A DNA stretch of 64,000 nucleotides, taken from assembly GCF_003259335.1 (NCBI RefSeq), contig NZ_QLLL01000006.1:1-64000 (forward strand), in the 5' to 3' direction. Every line of letters starts with the position of its first letter. Positions within the stretch are counted from its first letter, which is position 1. The DNA comes from Chitinophaga skermanii. GTDB lineage: Bacteria; Bacteroidota; Bacteroidia; Chitinophagales; Chitinophagaceae. The notes beneath the pieces were generated by a model. It made no database searches. It was given only the letters and a program-made list of their open reading frames with translations, and was not told where the DNA came from. The position numbers and the translations under genes are program-made. Shown here one piece after another: positions 10,239-20,201 of the stretch.

Positions 10239-11273
10239 TCAACTACCGCTTCGTCCGAATTTTCCGAAGCTCATCCATCGATGCATAGGGATGTTGATAC
10301 CAATATGATTATAAGCTTGGTTACGTTGATACATGGCTCGGCCGTAATACAGTTGCATTTTTTGTAGCAGGATGCCTACCCCTAACGAAAAACCACTCAA
10401 TCCCTTTTGCTGCATGGTGGCTAGTTCTACTCGCTGCTGGTGATTATACGCCACGTCTACCGCTACGTATTTCGCTATCGTTAATCCTGAAGCCAATACA
10501 ATATGCTGCATCACCCGGTCGAAGGTGCCCGTTTGTAGGCTTTCCTCGCCCTGCGTGCTTTTTACAGCGCTGTCGAATTTGTACAATTTTCTAAAGCTGG
10601 CTGATACTTGTAAGGGTACATGTGCCAGTCGTTTGCTAATGCCTGCTTGTAAATCGAACGGCATGGGTTCAGAAGATGACCCCGCTTTTTTCAATTGGGT
10701 ACCCATATTCTTCGCCACAACGGATACTTGCAAGCCATTTGCAGTATCAATATACGACAACCCTACGTCGACTGCAAATCCATTCGACGTAAATTCTTGG
10801 TATTTACTTTGTATGAACTTTAAACTCGCCCCATAATACCACCGCGATAAGTACTGCCTACCGGCCGAAACTTGCCAAGCAAAATCCACAGGTGCAAATT
10901 GCCCATTTACTTGCCCTGTTTCATCGGTATAAGCCATTTGCCCGTAATGTATATATTGTAAGCTCGTAGCAAAGGTGGTAGCGATGTGATCGAAGTAAAA
11001 GGCTGTGGCGAGGTTCGTATACTTCACCCCGGCGAAATAATCAGCATAATTCACCTGTAAATGGGTATGCATACTTGGCCTTAGTAAGGCGGGATTTTGG
11101 ATACCGAAGGCTATATCGTTCGATTGCCAAGCCGTAGCCGTGCCACCTAAAGCTGTTAAATGTGCGGAAGTAGGGAGTTGAAGGAATGAAAACGTTTGAG
11201 CACCACCCAATTGCTGCCCCCCAGCCTGGATCGAGCAAAATAAAAGGCAAAAAAGGAGACGATATAAAGGCAT
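10239..11273 (-). CDS. porQ: PorQ-like type IX secretion system outer-membrane protein
   Basis: A 344-residue exported beta-barrel-like protein with a signal peptide (MPLYRLLFCLLFCSIQAGGQQ) and the PorQ-family opening FSFLQLPTSAHLTALGGTA, followed by DIAFGIQNPALLRPSMHTHLQVNYADYFAGVKY. In known systems PorQ helps dock the T9SS attachment complex (with PorU, PorV and PorZ) at the outer membrane. The family call rests on this N-terminal pattern and the length. A general PorV/PorQ/FadL-like barrel is the alternative. It is first in an operon with an ABC exporter, which is not an obvious T9SS partner. Confidence 0.72.
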   Translation of the reverse strand: MPLYRLLFCLLFCSIQAGGQQLGGAQTFSFLQLPTSAHLTALGGTATAWQSNDIAFGIQNPALLRPSMHTHLQVNYADYFAGVKYTNLATAFYFDHIATTFATSLQYIHYGQMAYTDETGQVNGQFAPVDFAWQVSAGRQYLSRWYYGASLKFIQSKYQEFTSNGFAVDVGLSYIDTANGLQVSVVAKNMGTQLKKAGSSSEPMPFDLQAGISKRLAHVPLQVSASFRKLYKFDSAVKSTQGEESLQTGTFDRVMQHIVLASGLTIAKYVAVDVAYNHQQRVELATMQQKGLSGFSLGVGILLQKMQLYYGRAMYQRNQAYNHIGINIPMHRWMSFGKFGRSGS

Positions 11274-11425
11274 GGGCGCTTAGGATAGTAGTTCTACCCC
11301 TGCAAAATACGAAAATCCGGAAAAGAATAAAGCCATCTCTACTATGTAGAAATGGCCTTACTCAAACCCTTAAAACAATCAACATGAATATGTACATGCA
11401 TTGCCAAGATTAGCTGCTCGTACTG

Positions 11426-13828
11426 CTATCTCTTTAATAACGCAGTTTCGAGCACTTGGTTCACTTCTTTTACATAATGGAACTTAACTCCTTTAATATA
11501 TTCAGGATTTATGTCCTTCACGTCCTTCTCATTCTGCCAGCAGAGCACGATTTCCTTGATACCGGCTCTTTTTGCAGCGAGAATTTTTTCTTTAATACCA
11601 CCCACCGGCAATACTTGTCCTCTCAGGGTAATTTCACCCGTCATAGCCAAATAATTCTTCACTTTACGACCAGTGAAGGCGGATGTTAATGCTGTTACCA
11701 TGGTAATACCCGCGCTAGGACCATCTTTTGGAACGGCGCCTTCGGGTACGTGTATATGGATGCTCTTAGTAGAGAATAATTTCGGGTCAATTTTATACTC
11801 TTTTGCATGTGCTTGTAAGTAACTTAAAGCAGTTGCAGCCGATTCTTTCATCACGTTGCCAAGGTTACCTGTTAATTTCAATTCGCCTTTACCTTCGCTT
11901 AGGCTCGTTTCAATTAAGAGGATATCGCCACCTACGTATGTCCATGCAAGGCCCACAGCTACGCCGGCTGGGTTACCTGCTTTGTACATCTCGTTGGAAT
12001 AGCGTGTTTTACCAAGCACCTGCTCTACTTTCTCGTCGGTAATGATAGACGGTACATCTTCTTCCAAAGCAACGTTCTTCGCAATACTACGCATGATGGC
12101 AGCAAATTGGCGGTCCAATTCACGTACACCACTTTCGCGGGTATAATCTTGGATCACTTTCTCAATAGCGGCTTTGTTGAAGCTGAACTTCACATCTTTC
12201 AAACCATGTCCATCCTTTTGCTTAGGGATGAGGTGACGTTTTGAAATTTCCACCTTTTCTTCGATTGAATAACCACTTAAATCAATGATTTCCAAACGAT
12301 CGCGTAATGCTGGGTGGATATTGTTGATGTTGTTCGCCGTAGCGATGAACAACACTTTACTTAAGTCGTATTCTAACTCGAGGTAGTTATCGTAGAAGGT
12401 ATTGTTTTGTTCTGGGTCCAATACTTCCAATAAAGCAGACCCTGGATCGCCGCGGAAGTCGCTACCGATTTTATCGATTTCGTCTAAAATCATTACCGGG
12501 TTAGAGGATTTGATTTTGCGGATCGATTGTACAATACGGCCTGGCATAGCGCCGATGTATGTTTTACGGTGACCGCGGATTTCGCTTTCATCGTGTAAAC
12601 CACCTAAGCTTAAGCGCACATATTTACGGCCAATGGCATTGGCAATAGAGCGACCTAAAGAGGTTTTACCGATACCTGGAGGGCCTACAAAGCATAAAAT
12701 TGGTGACTTCATATCGCCTTTCAACTTCAATACTGCTAGGTATTCCAAGATACGTTCCTTGATTTTGTCCATTCCGTAATGGTCGTGATCGAGGATTTTC
12801 TTTGCTTTCTTTAGATCGTAAATATCGTCGGTGTATTCGCCCCAAGGAAGGTCGAGCATCAGGTCTAAGTGGTTGTATACCACCGAGTAATCTGGTGTGC
12901 TGGGGTGCATACGTTCCAACTTCTCGATACCTTTGGTGAAGGCTTCTTTCACGGCTTGTGGCCATTTTTTCAACTCGGCTTTACGTTGCATTTCGCGGAT
13001 TTCGCGGTCGTTCGTATCGCCCCCGAGTTCTTCCTTGATGGATTTCATCTGTTGTTGCAGGAAGTAATCGCGTTGTTGTTTATCGAGGTCGGCTTTTGTT
13101 TTATTGGTGATCTTGTTTTTGAGCTCGGCGAGTTGTAACTCGGTTTGCAACAGCTTCAACAACAGTTCTGCACGCGTGTGCAAATTGTTGGTTTCCAACA
13201 ATTGTTGTTTCTCCATGAGGTCGCTATTCAAGTTAGACGACACGAAATGGATCAAGAAGTTAGCGTTTTCGATGTTCTTTAAGATCATGCTGGCTTCCGA
13301 AGGGATATTCGGAGATAAGGCAATGATTTGGCCGGCGAGGTCTTTAATAGAAGAGATGTAGGCCTCGAATTCTTCTTCGTTGCTGGAAGGCTCATCTTTC
13401 AGCAAGGTGTATTTTATTTTGAAGTAAGGCTCTTCTGTAGTGATTTCATCGATTTTGAAGCGTTTGCGGCCTTGGATGATTACGGTAGTACCACCATCAG
13501 GCATTTTAATAAGCTTCACAATTTTCGCTACCGTACCCACTTCAGATAAATCTGTAATGGCTGGTTCTTCTACGTTACTGTCTTTTTGCGCTACAACACC
13601 TATCATTTTGTCAGCCTTGTAAGCGTCGTTTACAGCTTTTATTGATTTATCTCTACCAACAGTAATGGGCAAAACTACGCCTGGAAATAACACGGTATTT
13701 CGCAAAGGTAAAAGGGCCAATTCGTCGGGAAGCTTGTCGTCGTCTGCATTCTCGTTCTCATCGCCCAGTGGAATCAATGGCATGAACTCCATCTCATCCT
13801 CTGAATTTCCTAAAAAAAATTTGTTCAT
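11426..13828 (-). CDS. lon: ATP-dependent Lon protease
   Basis: An 800-residue LonA. The N-terminal substrate-binding LON domain (about residues 35-230) begins at [20 protein letters not shown] coiled-coil linker follows, then the AAA+ module with Walker [10 protein letters not shown] and Walker [11 protein letters not shown]. The C-terminal serine protease domain has its Ser in PKDGPSAG (S705) and Lys in GGIKEKIL (K748); the 43-residue spacing matches the Ser679/Lys722 pair of E. coli Lon. It degrades misfolded and regulatory proteins in the cytosol. The start at 13828 gives a short acidic N-terminal extension (about 35 residues, rich in D/E) before the LON domain, common in Bacteroidota. 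It appears monocistronic. Confidence 0.97.
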   Translation of the reverse strand: MNKFFLGNSEDEMEFMPLIPLGDENENADDDKLPDELALLPLRNTVLFPGVVLPITVGRDKSIKAVNDAYKADKMIGVVAQKDSNVEEPAITDLSEVGTVAKIVKLIKMPDGGTTVIIQGRKRFKIDEITTEEPYFKIKYTLLKDEPSSNEEEFEAYISSIKDLAGQIIALSPNIPSEASMILKNIENANFLIHFVSSNLNSDLMEKQQLLETNNLHTRAELLLKLLQTELQLAELKNKITNKTKADLDKQQRDYFLQQQMKSIKEELGGDTNDREIREMQRKAELKKWPQAVKEAFTKGIEKLERMHPSTPDYSVVYNHLDLMLDLPWGEYTDDIYDLKKAKKILDHDHYGMDKIKERILEYLAVLKLKGDMKSPILCFVGPPGIGKTSLGRSIANAIGRKYVRLSLGGLHDESEIRGHRKTYIGAMPGRIVQSIRKIKSSNPVMILDEIDKIGSDFRGDPGSALLEVLDPEQNNTFYDNYLELEYDLSKVLFIATANNINNIHPALRDRLEIIDLSGYSIEEKVEISKRHLIPKQKDGHGLKDVKFSFNKAAIEKVIQDYTRESGVRELDRQFAAIMRSIAKNVALEEDVPSIITDEKVEQVLGKTRYSNEMYKAGNPAGVAVGLAWTYVGGDILLIETSLSEGKGELKLTGNLGNVMKESAATALSYLQAHAKEYKIDPKLFSTKSIHIHVPEGAVPKDGPSAGITMVTALTSAFTGRKVKNYLAMTGEITLRGQVLPVGGIKEKILAAKRAGIKEIVLCWQNEKDVKDINPEYIKGVKFHYVKEVNQVLETALLKR

Positions 13829-13967
13829 CTGATTAGTTTAATTCCAAAAAGACAAGCTGTCAGTTAAAACACTCTGCTTGTCGATTTATGAGGTTGTACC
13901 CCTATTAGTCAACTTTAATGCCAACCCTAGCGTGGATACAGCACGGCAGAAAGATAGGTAAAAAAAA

Positions 13968-14007
13968 GCGTTCCGCAGCTTACCAGTGTATGGTAGGTGC
14001 GGAACGC
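13968..14007 (-). terminator. Rho-independent terminator of the 14033-14632 gene
   Basis: Long hairpin, GCGTTCCGCA...TTACCA pairing with TGGTAG...TGCGGAACGC with one internal mismatch and a short loop. On the minus strand it is followed by a seven-T run (plus-strand A-run 13961-13967). Confidence 0.8.
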
Positions 14008-14032
14008 ATGCTATGTGGAATATAAATTAGCC

Positions 14033-14632
14033 TTATAAGGTTACACCAACACCCAATTGGATAGATTGATTTTTCCAGCTACCTGTGTTACCAAGGTCGC
14101 TGATATCATTCAAACCTACTACGTAACGAGCAGAAATGTTCACGATTGGCAATTGCAACCATAAGCCACCCAATACGGAGAAGTCGCCGTTTTTAAAGGC
14201 TTTTTCACCGTTTTGCAAGAGGTTATCGTTTTTGCTCATGAGGATGCTATACTGTGGACCAACTTGCAATTTCAAACGTTGATTTAAAGCAATTGGAATG
14301 TTAGCCATGATTGGAATGCTCAAGTAATTGAGTTTAATGTCTTTGTTGTTGGCGGTAGGATCAGTTGTATAGATATCTGAGAACTTATCGGTTGTTTTTT
14401 GCTTCGATTCGGAGAAAATCACCTCACCTTGCACACCGAAACCTTTCATCAAATTAACCTGCACCAAGCCACCTAAATGGTACCCCCAGTTAAAACCTTT
14501 GTCAAAACCTTCTGCATCTAATTTTTGGAGGTTAGCACCGCCTTTGATACCAAAGCGGACAAATCGTTGGGCATTAACTGTGGATACGGTTAGCGCAGAT
14601 AGTAATACCGCGGCAAATAGTAGTTTTTTCAT
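14033..14632 (-). CDS. Outer-membrane beta-barrel protein (porin-like, PorT-type barrel)
   Basis: A 199-residue protein with a clean signal peptide (MKKLLFAAVLLSALTVSTVNAQ) and the opening RFGIKGGANLQKL that marks the Bacteroidota 'outer membrane beta-barrel' family (PF13568 type). Alternating amphipathic strands follow, for example GGLVQVNLMKGFGVQGEVIF, LSIPIMANIPI, KLQVGPQYSILM and GVGVTL at the end. Eight strands would fit the length. No specific substrate can be read from the sequence. It is monocistronic, with its own terminator. Confidence 0.85.
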   Translation of the reverse strand: MKKLLFAAVLLSALTVSTVNAQRFVRFGIKGGANLQKLDAEGFDKGFNWGYHLGGLVQVNLMKGFGVQGEVIFSESKQKTTDKFSDIYTTDPTANNKDIKLNYLSIPIMANIPIALNQRLKLQVGPQYSILMSKNDNLLQNGEKAFKNGDFSVLGGLWLQLPIVNISARYVVGLNDISDLGNTGSWKNQSIQLGVGVTL

Positions 14633-15189
14633 AAATTGTTTTTTGTACTGGTTTTAATAAAGACGTGTTTTTTATTCACCTCCCCTATATACTGTTAAAG
14701 AAATGTTTCAGATTTGTTTCAGAAATGCAAAAGTCATGCCTTCCTTTCTACAAACTTCCTAGTACATTGTATGCGAGAGATTTACAAATAGCCATAACGC
14801 TATTTGAGCGCAGAAAATTTTAGATAGCAGAGATTAAAATTCTTTAATGATGCGTTGAGGTTGGTACATGAAATAATACAAAATCTCTCATTAAAGGGAT
14901 ATCAATTGTTGAATCAACAGTATATAAAAGGAAAGATAACTGTTCCATATATCTAAATAATATCTAGATAACATCTCCATAAGAAGAAGTATATATCGAA
15001 TACCTTGAAATTACATGGAATTACATGGGATTTACATGGAACTTACTTGGAAACTACATGGTAGGTACTTGGAGCTTACATGATCCACACATGACACACA
15101 CATTGGCATTACCTAACCATAAATCCCTCACAAGCATAGATATACAGTAACAACAGCGTACAACTACCTTCTAACAGCTACCCAAACAA
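14633..15189. other. 557-bp intergenic region, second half an 11-bp periodic array
   Basis: The left half is AT-rich and carries the promoter region of the preceding minus-strand gene, without an exact TAnnTTTG box that I can place. From about 14948 to the next gene the sequence can be cut into 11-mers that mostly end in A. I see no gene. Confidence 0.6.
15004..15111. repeat. Degenerate tandem array, 11-bp period (CATGG-type units)
   Basis: The pentamer CATGG or its variants CTTGG/CATGA/CATTG starts at 15004, 15014, 15024, 15035, 15046, 15057, 15068, 15079, 15090 and 15101: two steps of 10, then seven steps of exactly 11. The rest of each unit is variable and A/T-rich. Weaker 11-bp phasing continues on both sides (about 14948-15190). 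The period is not a multiple of 3, so it is not a coding repeat. Confidence 0.85.
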
Positions 15190-16083
15190 CTAAAACCCAA
15201 ACTTCATCGTAGCCGAAAAATAGCCAAGCATACTCCTGTCATCGCCTTGCAAAGGTTTAAATACCGTGTAAGCAGGCGAAATAGTAACAAACTTGTAATT
15301 ATAAGCCACCCTTACTCCTAGATCTGCAAAGCGGGGGCCAAAGCTGAGCCTATCAATGTAATTGATTTCCTGCGGTTTAGTGTGTTTGTTACCTAACGGC
15401 ATCGTTCCTCGTAGGTTGGTCAGGTAATTGGTGGTGCCAAAGGTGAGCGAAGCTACAGGGAGAATCATCAACCCATCATTCCGATTCAGCACGTCGATCC
15501 AAAGAAAGCTATGCCGTACATCGAGATTGAGGTTAAAATCGCGGCCACTATTTGTATAGGTAACCCGTTTGTATTGTGCAGATTCCTTGCCCCATCCGAA
15601 GTCAATATTAATACCGGGTTCTAACCACCATTTGCGGTAACTAAAGTAGGCATATAACTCGTTTTTTATGGGCGTTAGTGGCACATCACTAGAGTCGGCG
15701 TAGAAATAGTGGTTGTACGAAATACCGGCGATAAAGTTAGGGTGCTTATTGTAATCGTAGCCAATACCCAGGTCGTGCTCGAACCATGGGTTCTTCGTGG
15801 CGCCAAACATGTAATAAGTGCTTGCATTGGCATATAAACCACTTTTATGGTAGTAGGAAATACTGGGAGAAAGGAAGGGCTTTTGCACAAGGGAGCGGGC
15901 GTAGTTCATTTTACCATCGGCATAAGCAGGATTATTGCCGTAGCTGATGCCGACCACGAATTGGCTTTTATCACGAAGGCCCAATAGGGAATCAAGTGAA
16001 CGCTCCAATTCTTCTAAAGATTGGGCATGCGCCGTTTGGCTGAGTAAAATACTACAGATTATCAACACGATACGTTGCATCAT
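15190..16083 (-). CDS. Secreted hypothetical beta-rich envelope protein
   Basis: I do not recognise a named family. The 297-residue product has a signal peptide (IVLIICSILLSQTAHAQ), then a short helical heptad-like stretch (SLEELERSLDSLLGLRDKS), and then many aromatic-rich alternating strands (SISYYHKSGLYANASTYYMF, FIAGISYNHYFYAD, LYAYFSYRKWWLEPGINIDF, FLWIDVLNR). It ends with FSATMKFGF, an aromatic terminal residue as in outer-membrane barrels. Probably an outer-membrane beta-barrel of unknown role. The gene lies 109 nt downstream of the metallophosphoesterase gene on the same strand. Confidence 0.7.
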   Translation of the reverse strand: MMQRIVLIICSILLSQTAHAQSLEELERSLDSLLGLRDKSQFVVGISYGNNPAYADGKMNYARSLVQKPFLSPSISYYHKSGLYANASTYYMFGATKNPWFEHDLGIGYDYNKHPNFIAGISYNHYFYADSSDVPLTPIKNELYAYFSYRKWWLEPGINIDFGWGKESAQYKRVTYTNSGRDFNLNLDVRHSFLWIDVLNRNDGLMILPVASLTFGTTNYLTNLRGTMPLGNKHTKPQEINYIDRLSFGPRFADLGVRVAYNYKFVTISPAYTVFKPLQGDDRSMLGYFSATMKFGF

Positions 16084-16192
16084 AGATATAGGTTTCCTTG
16101 TTAGGCCAATAAAGAACCCGCCATGCCGCCAGTACGAAACTAGCCGGTAAAGCGGGTTGAATAAAATATAATGAATGAGATCTTGTATAAGC

Positions 16193-17464
16193 TTATACCA
16201 ATTCTATAACGGTAATTTCCGGTAAAATACCCACGCGGCCGGGGTATCCCAAGAAGCCAAAGCCCCTATTCACGTATAGCACCTGGCGCTTCTCTTTGTA
16301 CAAGCCAGCCCATTGTTTATACAAGTACTGGGCAGGACTCCATTTGAAATAAGGTATTTCGATGCCGAATTGCATACCATGGGTGTGCCCGGCTAACATT
16401 AAATCGATACTAGGGTACACCGGGCGCACTTCTGCATCCCAATGGGTAGGATCGTGCGATAATAATATTTTGAATGGCACTTGTTCTGTACCTGCCATTG
16501 CCTTTGGCATATCGCCCTTACGAGGGAAACGTGGGTTGGCGCTCCAGTTCTCGATTCCTACAACGGCTAATTGTTGGCCATTGCGGGTGAAGATCTTGTT
16601 TTCATTCATCATCAATTGCCAGCCCAATTCGCCGTGGATCGCCTTCAACTGTTCGAGGTTGGCCGCTTTTTGAGCGCTATTACCATTGGCGTCCCTGTCG
16701 GGCCATGGGAAATAGTCGCCGTAATCGTGGTTACCCAAGGTACTATAAACACCCATGGGCGCTTTCACTTTATTGAATACGCCCATGTATTCTTGCATTT
16801 CAATGGCGCGATCATTTACCAGGTCGCCTGTAAAAAACACGATATCGGCATTTTGGGCATTGATCATGGCTACGCCTTTCTCTACGGCTTGCTTGTTATT
16901 GAAGCTACCACTATGAATATCAGATATTTGTACAATCTTCAACCCTTTCCATGCCGAAGGCAAGTTGCTAAAGTGCAACTTTACGCGGCGGATATGGTAG
17001 TTGTATTTATTAGAGAAACCGTAGGCCAAGGTAGCAAATAGGCCACCTCCTAGGAACATACCTGCACGGGTAAGGAACTGCGAACGAGTGATGCCGCTTT
17101 TTAAACCTGGCTCCCTGGATTCAGCTTTCGGTGGGCTTACACGGTAAATGATCCAGGTAATAAAACGACGTATATCGTCAATAATCATGAATAAAATTAC
17201 GATCGCCTTTGCGAAGAACTGCCCCATAATTAACGTAATCACATGGCTACGTAATGATGGCACCAGCTCCCAATGCACGGATTTTAACCCGAAGGTGATG
17301 AGAATGATATAAATAATGATAGAGAAAGTCCAATATGCCGTATAGGTAATCTTCTTGGTTTTACTTGACGTGTTCTTTACGACTGCCCGTACGCCCATAA
17401 AAACGTAGAGGTCGACCATGAACATCAATAAAACGAAGATCCAGTAATTTAGCCCTTGTCGCAT
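16193..17464 (-). CDS. Membrane-anchored metallophosphoesterase (YkuE-like)
   Basis: A 423-residue protein. The N-terminal third has about four hydrophobic segments (from FVLLMFMVDLYVFMGV to IILFMIIDDI) and then a further hydrophobic stretch with LTRAGMFLGGGLFATLAYG. The C-terminal calcineurin-like domain has all metal motifs in order: DIHSG, FTGDLVND, LGNHDYGD, LSHDP and AGHTHGMQFG. Such proteins hydrolyse phosphodiesters or pyrophosphates at the membrane; lipid A precursor or nucleotide substrates are possible. The substrate cannot be decided from the sequence. Confidence 0.9.
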   Translation of the reverse strand: MRQGLNYWIFVLLMFMVDLYVFMGVRAVVKNTSSKTKKITYTAYWTFSIIIYIILITFGLKSVHWELVPSLRSHVITLIMGQFFAKAIVILFMIIDDIRRFITWIIYRVSPPKAESREPGLKSGITRSQFLTRAGMFLGGGLFATLAYGFSNKYNYHIRRVKLHFSNLPSAWKGLKIVQISDIHSGSFNNKQAVEKGVAMINAQNADIVFFTGDLVNDRAIEMQEYMGVFNKVKAPMGVYSTLGNHDYGDYFPWPDRDANGNSAQKAANLEQLKAIHGELGWQLMMNENKIFTRNGQQLAVVGIENWSANPRFPRKGDMPKAMAGTEQVPFKILLSHDPTHWDAEVRPVYPSIDLMLAGHTHGMQFGIEIPYFKWSPAQYLYKQWAGLYKEKRQVLYVNRGFGFLGYPGRVGILPEITVIELV

Positions 17465-17713
17465 GTAATAGTTTAATAAATCTAACCAAAAGAAGCCCCG
17501 AAATTACGCTGCGCAACCCTAATTAAAAAGTTAAAATGTACAACATTCTAATATATAAGGTGGTGAGGCGGGGAGAATACAAAGACGAATGGGCTGAAAA
17601 AAAATTGTATCTTACTAGAAAATAACCCAAGCTCCCGGGGTAAGGGGCCTAGGGCCATGTTATTTGTGAATAAATAATATAGGGGCCTTGGCCTGAATTT
17701 TGGGTAATCGTTG

Positions 17714-17721
17714 TATTTTTG
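17714..17721 (+). promoter_or_regulatory. -7 promoter box (TATTTTTG) of the UPF0173-parAB gene cluster
   Basis: Exact TAnnTTTG match, 33 nt before the ATG at 17755. It may serve the whole UPF0173-parA-parB-DUF5683-dapB run, since spacers are short and no terminator is visible inside. Confidence 0.55.
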
Positions 17722-17754
17722 TTCGATTGGGGATAATTTAATTTAACTAACGAT

Positions 17755-18435
17755 ATGAAGTTCACCTACTACGGACATTCCAGCTTTTTGGTGGAAGTTA
17801 AGGGAAAGAAGATTTTGTTTGACCCGTTCATCACGCATAACGAGTTGGCAAAGGCGATAGATATTAGTACGATTACAGCTGATTATATTTTTGTATCTCA
17901 TGGTCATAGCGATCACGTAGCAGATTTAGTAGAATTGGCGAAACGTACCGGCGCGAAAGTGGTGTCGAACTTCGAGATCATAGAATGGGCTCAAAAGCAA
18001 GGCGTTACGAATGTTCACCCGATGAACACGGGCGGTAAATGGAACTTCGAGTTCGGTACTGTGAAATGTACAGCTGCACAACACAGCTCTGGTTTACCGG
18101 ATGGTAGCTATGGTGGTAACCCAATGGGCTTTATTTTCAAAACAACAGAAGGTAATTTTTATTATAGTGGGGATACGGCGCTTACTTTGGACATGGAATT
18201 AGTGCCATTGTATACACCGATTGATTTCGCCATCTTCCCTATTGGTGATAATTTCACGATGGATGCGGAAGATGCAACAATCGCGGCCAGCTTGGTTGAG
18301 GTAACGAAAGTTATTGGTGTTCACTACGACACTTTCGGTTACATTAAGATTGACAAGAAAGAAGCATTGGCTACTTTCGAAGATGCGGGTGTAGAATTAC
18401 TTTTACCGGCTATCGGTGAAACGATCGACGTCTAA
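17755..18435 (+). CDS. UPF0173-type metal-dependent hydrolase (metallo-beta-lactamase fold)
   Basis: A 226-residue cytosolic protein starting with MKFTYYGHSSFLVEVKGKKILFDPF, the hallmark of the UPF0173/YtkL family. The metal-binding HGHSDH motif is present, then AAQHSSG, SGDTALTLDM and GVHYDTFGYIKID at the positions of the remaining metal ligands. Hydrolase activity is known in general for the fold; the physiological substrate is not. It is first of a tight plus-strand cluster, 33 nt before parA. Confidence 0.92.
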   Translation: MKFTYYGHSSFLVEVKGKKILFDPFITHNELAKAIDISTITADYIFVSHGHSDHVADLVELAKRTGAKVVSNFEIIEWAQKQGVTNVHPMNTGGKWNFEFGTVKCTAAQHSSGLPDGSYGGNPMGFIFKTTEGNFYYSGDTALTLDMELVPLYTPIDFAIFPIGDNFTMDAEDATIAASLVEVTKVIGVHYDTFGYIKIDKKEALATFEDAGVELLLPAIGETIDV

Positions 18436-18468
18436 CATCCTATTAACCTATATATTTTAAAAAATACA

Positions 18469-19290
18469 ATGGCAAGAATTATTGCAATCGCCAATCAAAA
18501 AGGGGGTGTTGGTAAAACTACCAGTGCCATCAACCTAGCCAGCAGCTTAGCTGTATTGGAATTCAAGACACTACTGGTAGATGCGGATCCGCAGGCTAAC
18601 AGTACAACTGGATTGGGTTTTGATTTGCGTAATATCCAACAGAGTTTATATGATTGCATGGTCAATGATGTAAAGGCGAAAGACGTGATTTTAGAATCGG
18701 ATACGCCGAACCTACGCGTATTGCCTTCTCACATCGACTTAGTTGGGGCCGAATTGGAGTTAATTAATCATCCGAACCGCGAGCGTGTGATGAAACAAGT
18801 GATTGACGGTGTGAAGGATGATTATGATTTCGTGATTTTAGACTGTTCGCCTTCTTTGGGTTTGATTACTGTGAATGCTTTAGTAGCAGCCAACTCTGTA
18901 ATTATTCCGGTACAATGTGAGTTCTTCGCGTTGGAAGGTTTGGGCAAGTTATTAAATACCATCAAAATTGTACAAAGTCGCCTCAATACCGAGTTGGAAA
19001 TTGAAGGTATTTTAATGACGATGTACGATGGCCGTTTACGTTTAAGCAACCAAGTGGTTGACGAGGTTAAACAACACTTCGAAGAAAGCGTGTTCAATAC
19101 CATCATCCACCGTAACACGAAACTGGGTGAAGCACCTAGCTTTGGTAAATCGGTGATTATGTACGATGCATCCAGCACGGGTGCTATCAACTACTTGAAC
19201 CTGGCAAAAGAGATTTTGCAGAAACACAACTACACGAAAATCAAGTCAAAAGATAAAATCTTAGTTAGCAAACATGACCAATCCGAGTAA
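18469..19290 (+). CDS. parA: Chromosome-partitioning ATPase ParA/Soj
   Basis: A 273-residue deviant-Walker ATPase: [20 protein letters not shown] (Walker A' with signature Lys 11 and catalytic Lys 16), [10 protein letters not shown], and [14 protein letters not shown]. It binds DNA non-specifically in its ATP state and is driven by ParB to segregate origin regions. It overlaps parB by 17 nt, so the two are translationally coupled, which is the usual chromosomal arrangement. The lack of an N-terminal helix-turn-helix extension indicates the chromosomal (Soj) type rather than a plasmid type. Confidence 0.95.
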   Translation: MARIIAIANQKGGVGKTTSAINLASSLAVLEFKTLLVDADPQANSTTGLGFDLRNIQQSLYDCMVNDVKAKDVILESDTPNLRVLPSHIDLVGAELELINHPNRERVMKQVIDGVKDDYDFVILDCSPSLGLITVNALVAANSVIIPVQCEFFALEGLGKLLNTIKIVQSRLNTELEIEGILMTMYDGRLRLSNQVVDEVKQHFEESVFNTIIHRNTKLGEAPSFGKSVIMYDASSTGAINYLNLAKEILQKHNYTKIKSKDKILVSKHDQSE

Positions 19291-20191
19291 AAAAGCGGCG
19301 TTGGGGAAAGGCATCCGCTCGCTATTGCAAAATATTGATACCGAATTACAACAGACTTCCAACGCGTTGGATAAACAAGTTGTGGCTGCTGCTACCGGTA
19401 TCGAGCGCATCCCGTTGGATGATATCGAGGTCAATCCCAAGCAACCCCGTAGAGATTTTGATGAACAGGCTTTACAGGAGCTGAGTCATTCAATTAAGAT
19501 TCACGACATTATACAACCTATTACCGTTGCAAAAGTTGGTAAGAAATACCAATTGATTGCCGGTGAACGTCGTTTACGTGCCAGTAAAATGGCGGGGTTG
19601 AAAGACATCCCGGCGTACGTGCGCCAGGCGAACGACCAAGAGCTCTTGGAGTTGGCTTTATTGGAAAACTTGCAAAGGGAAAACCTGAACGCTATCGAGA
19701 TTGGCTTGAGTTACAAGCGCTTGATGGAGGAATGTGTATTTACCCAGGAGCAAGTAGCCGATAGGATGGGTAAAGAAAGAAGTACCGTTACGAACTATAT
19801 CCGTTTGCTGAAATTGCCACCGGATATTCAAGTAGCGGTGCGCAATGCGAGTATTAGCATGGGCCATGCCAGGGCGCTAATTGGGGTGGAAAACATCGAG
19901 AAACAACTCTTTGTATTCAACGAAGTGGTGAAGAATGGCTTATCGGTTCGTCAAACGGAAGAGTTGGTTCGCAAGGTCAACTTCAACGAGAAAGCAAATG
20001 TTAAAAAACCTGTAAATAACGGGTTACCTCCTGCATATAAAAAAATTGAAGATAAATTAGCCTCTCATTTTTCTACCAAGGTAAAATTAGACAGGAGTAA
20101 AAATGGTAAAGGCAGTATCCAGATCGAGTTCTATTCTGATGAAGAGTTGGATAGCATTCTCGACAAAATATCAATGTACGGTGAAAAATAA
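19274..20191 (+). CDS. parB: ParB/Spo0J CTPase DNA-binding partition protein
   Basis: A 305-residue protein: N-terminal [13 protein letters not shown] (ParA-interacting tail), CTP-binding ParB/Srx domain with GERRLRA and [12 protein letters not shown], helix-turn-helix around [24 protein letters not shown], and a C-terminal dimerisation domain of about 60 residues. It loads at parS, slides as a CTP-dependent clamp and stimulates ParA. I did not find a parS palindrome (TGTTNCACGTGNAACA type) near the gene by eye. The next gene follows after 10 nt. Confidence 0.95.
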   Translation: MTNPSKKAALGKGIRSLLQNIDTELQQTSNALDKQVVAAATGIERIPLDDIEVNPKQPRRDFDEQALQELSHSIKIHDIIQPITVAKVGKKYQLIAGERRLRASKMAGLKDIPAYVRQANDQELLELALLENLQRENLNAIEIGLSYKRLMEECVFTQEQVADRMGKERSTVTNYIRLLKLPPDIQVAVRNASISMGHARALIGVENIEKQLFVFNEVVKNGLSVRQTEELVRKVNFNEKANVKKPVNNGLPPAYKKIEDKLASHFSTKVKLDRSKNGKGSIQIEFYSDEELDSILDKISMYGEK

Positions 20192-20201
20192 GGCAAGGAA
20201 T

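Noticed and set aside
16571-17041. 156-codon plus-strand ORF antisense to the metallophosphoesterase gene
   Set aside because: The minus-strand frame has all catalytic motifs; the plus-strand product has none.
18469-20191. parS sites near parAB
   Set aside because: I looked for TGTTNCACGTGNAACA-like palindromes by eye in and around parAB and found none; a computed scan of the whole genome would be needed.
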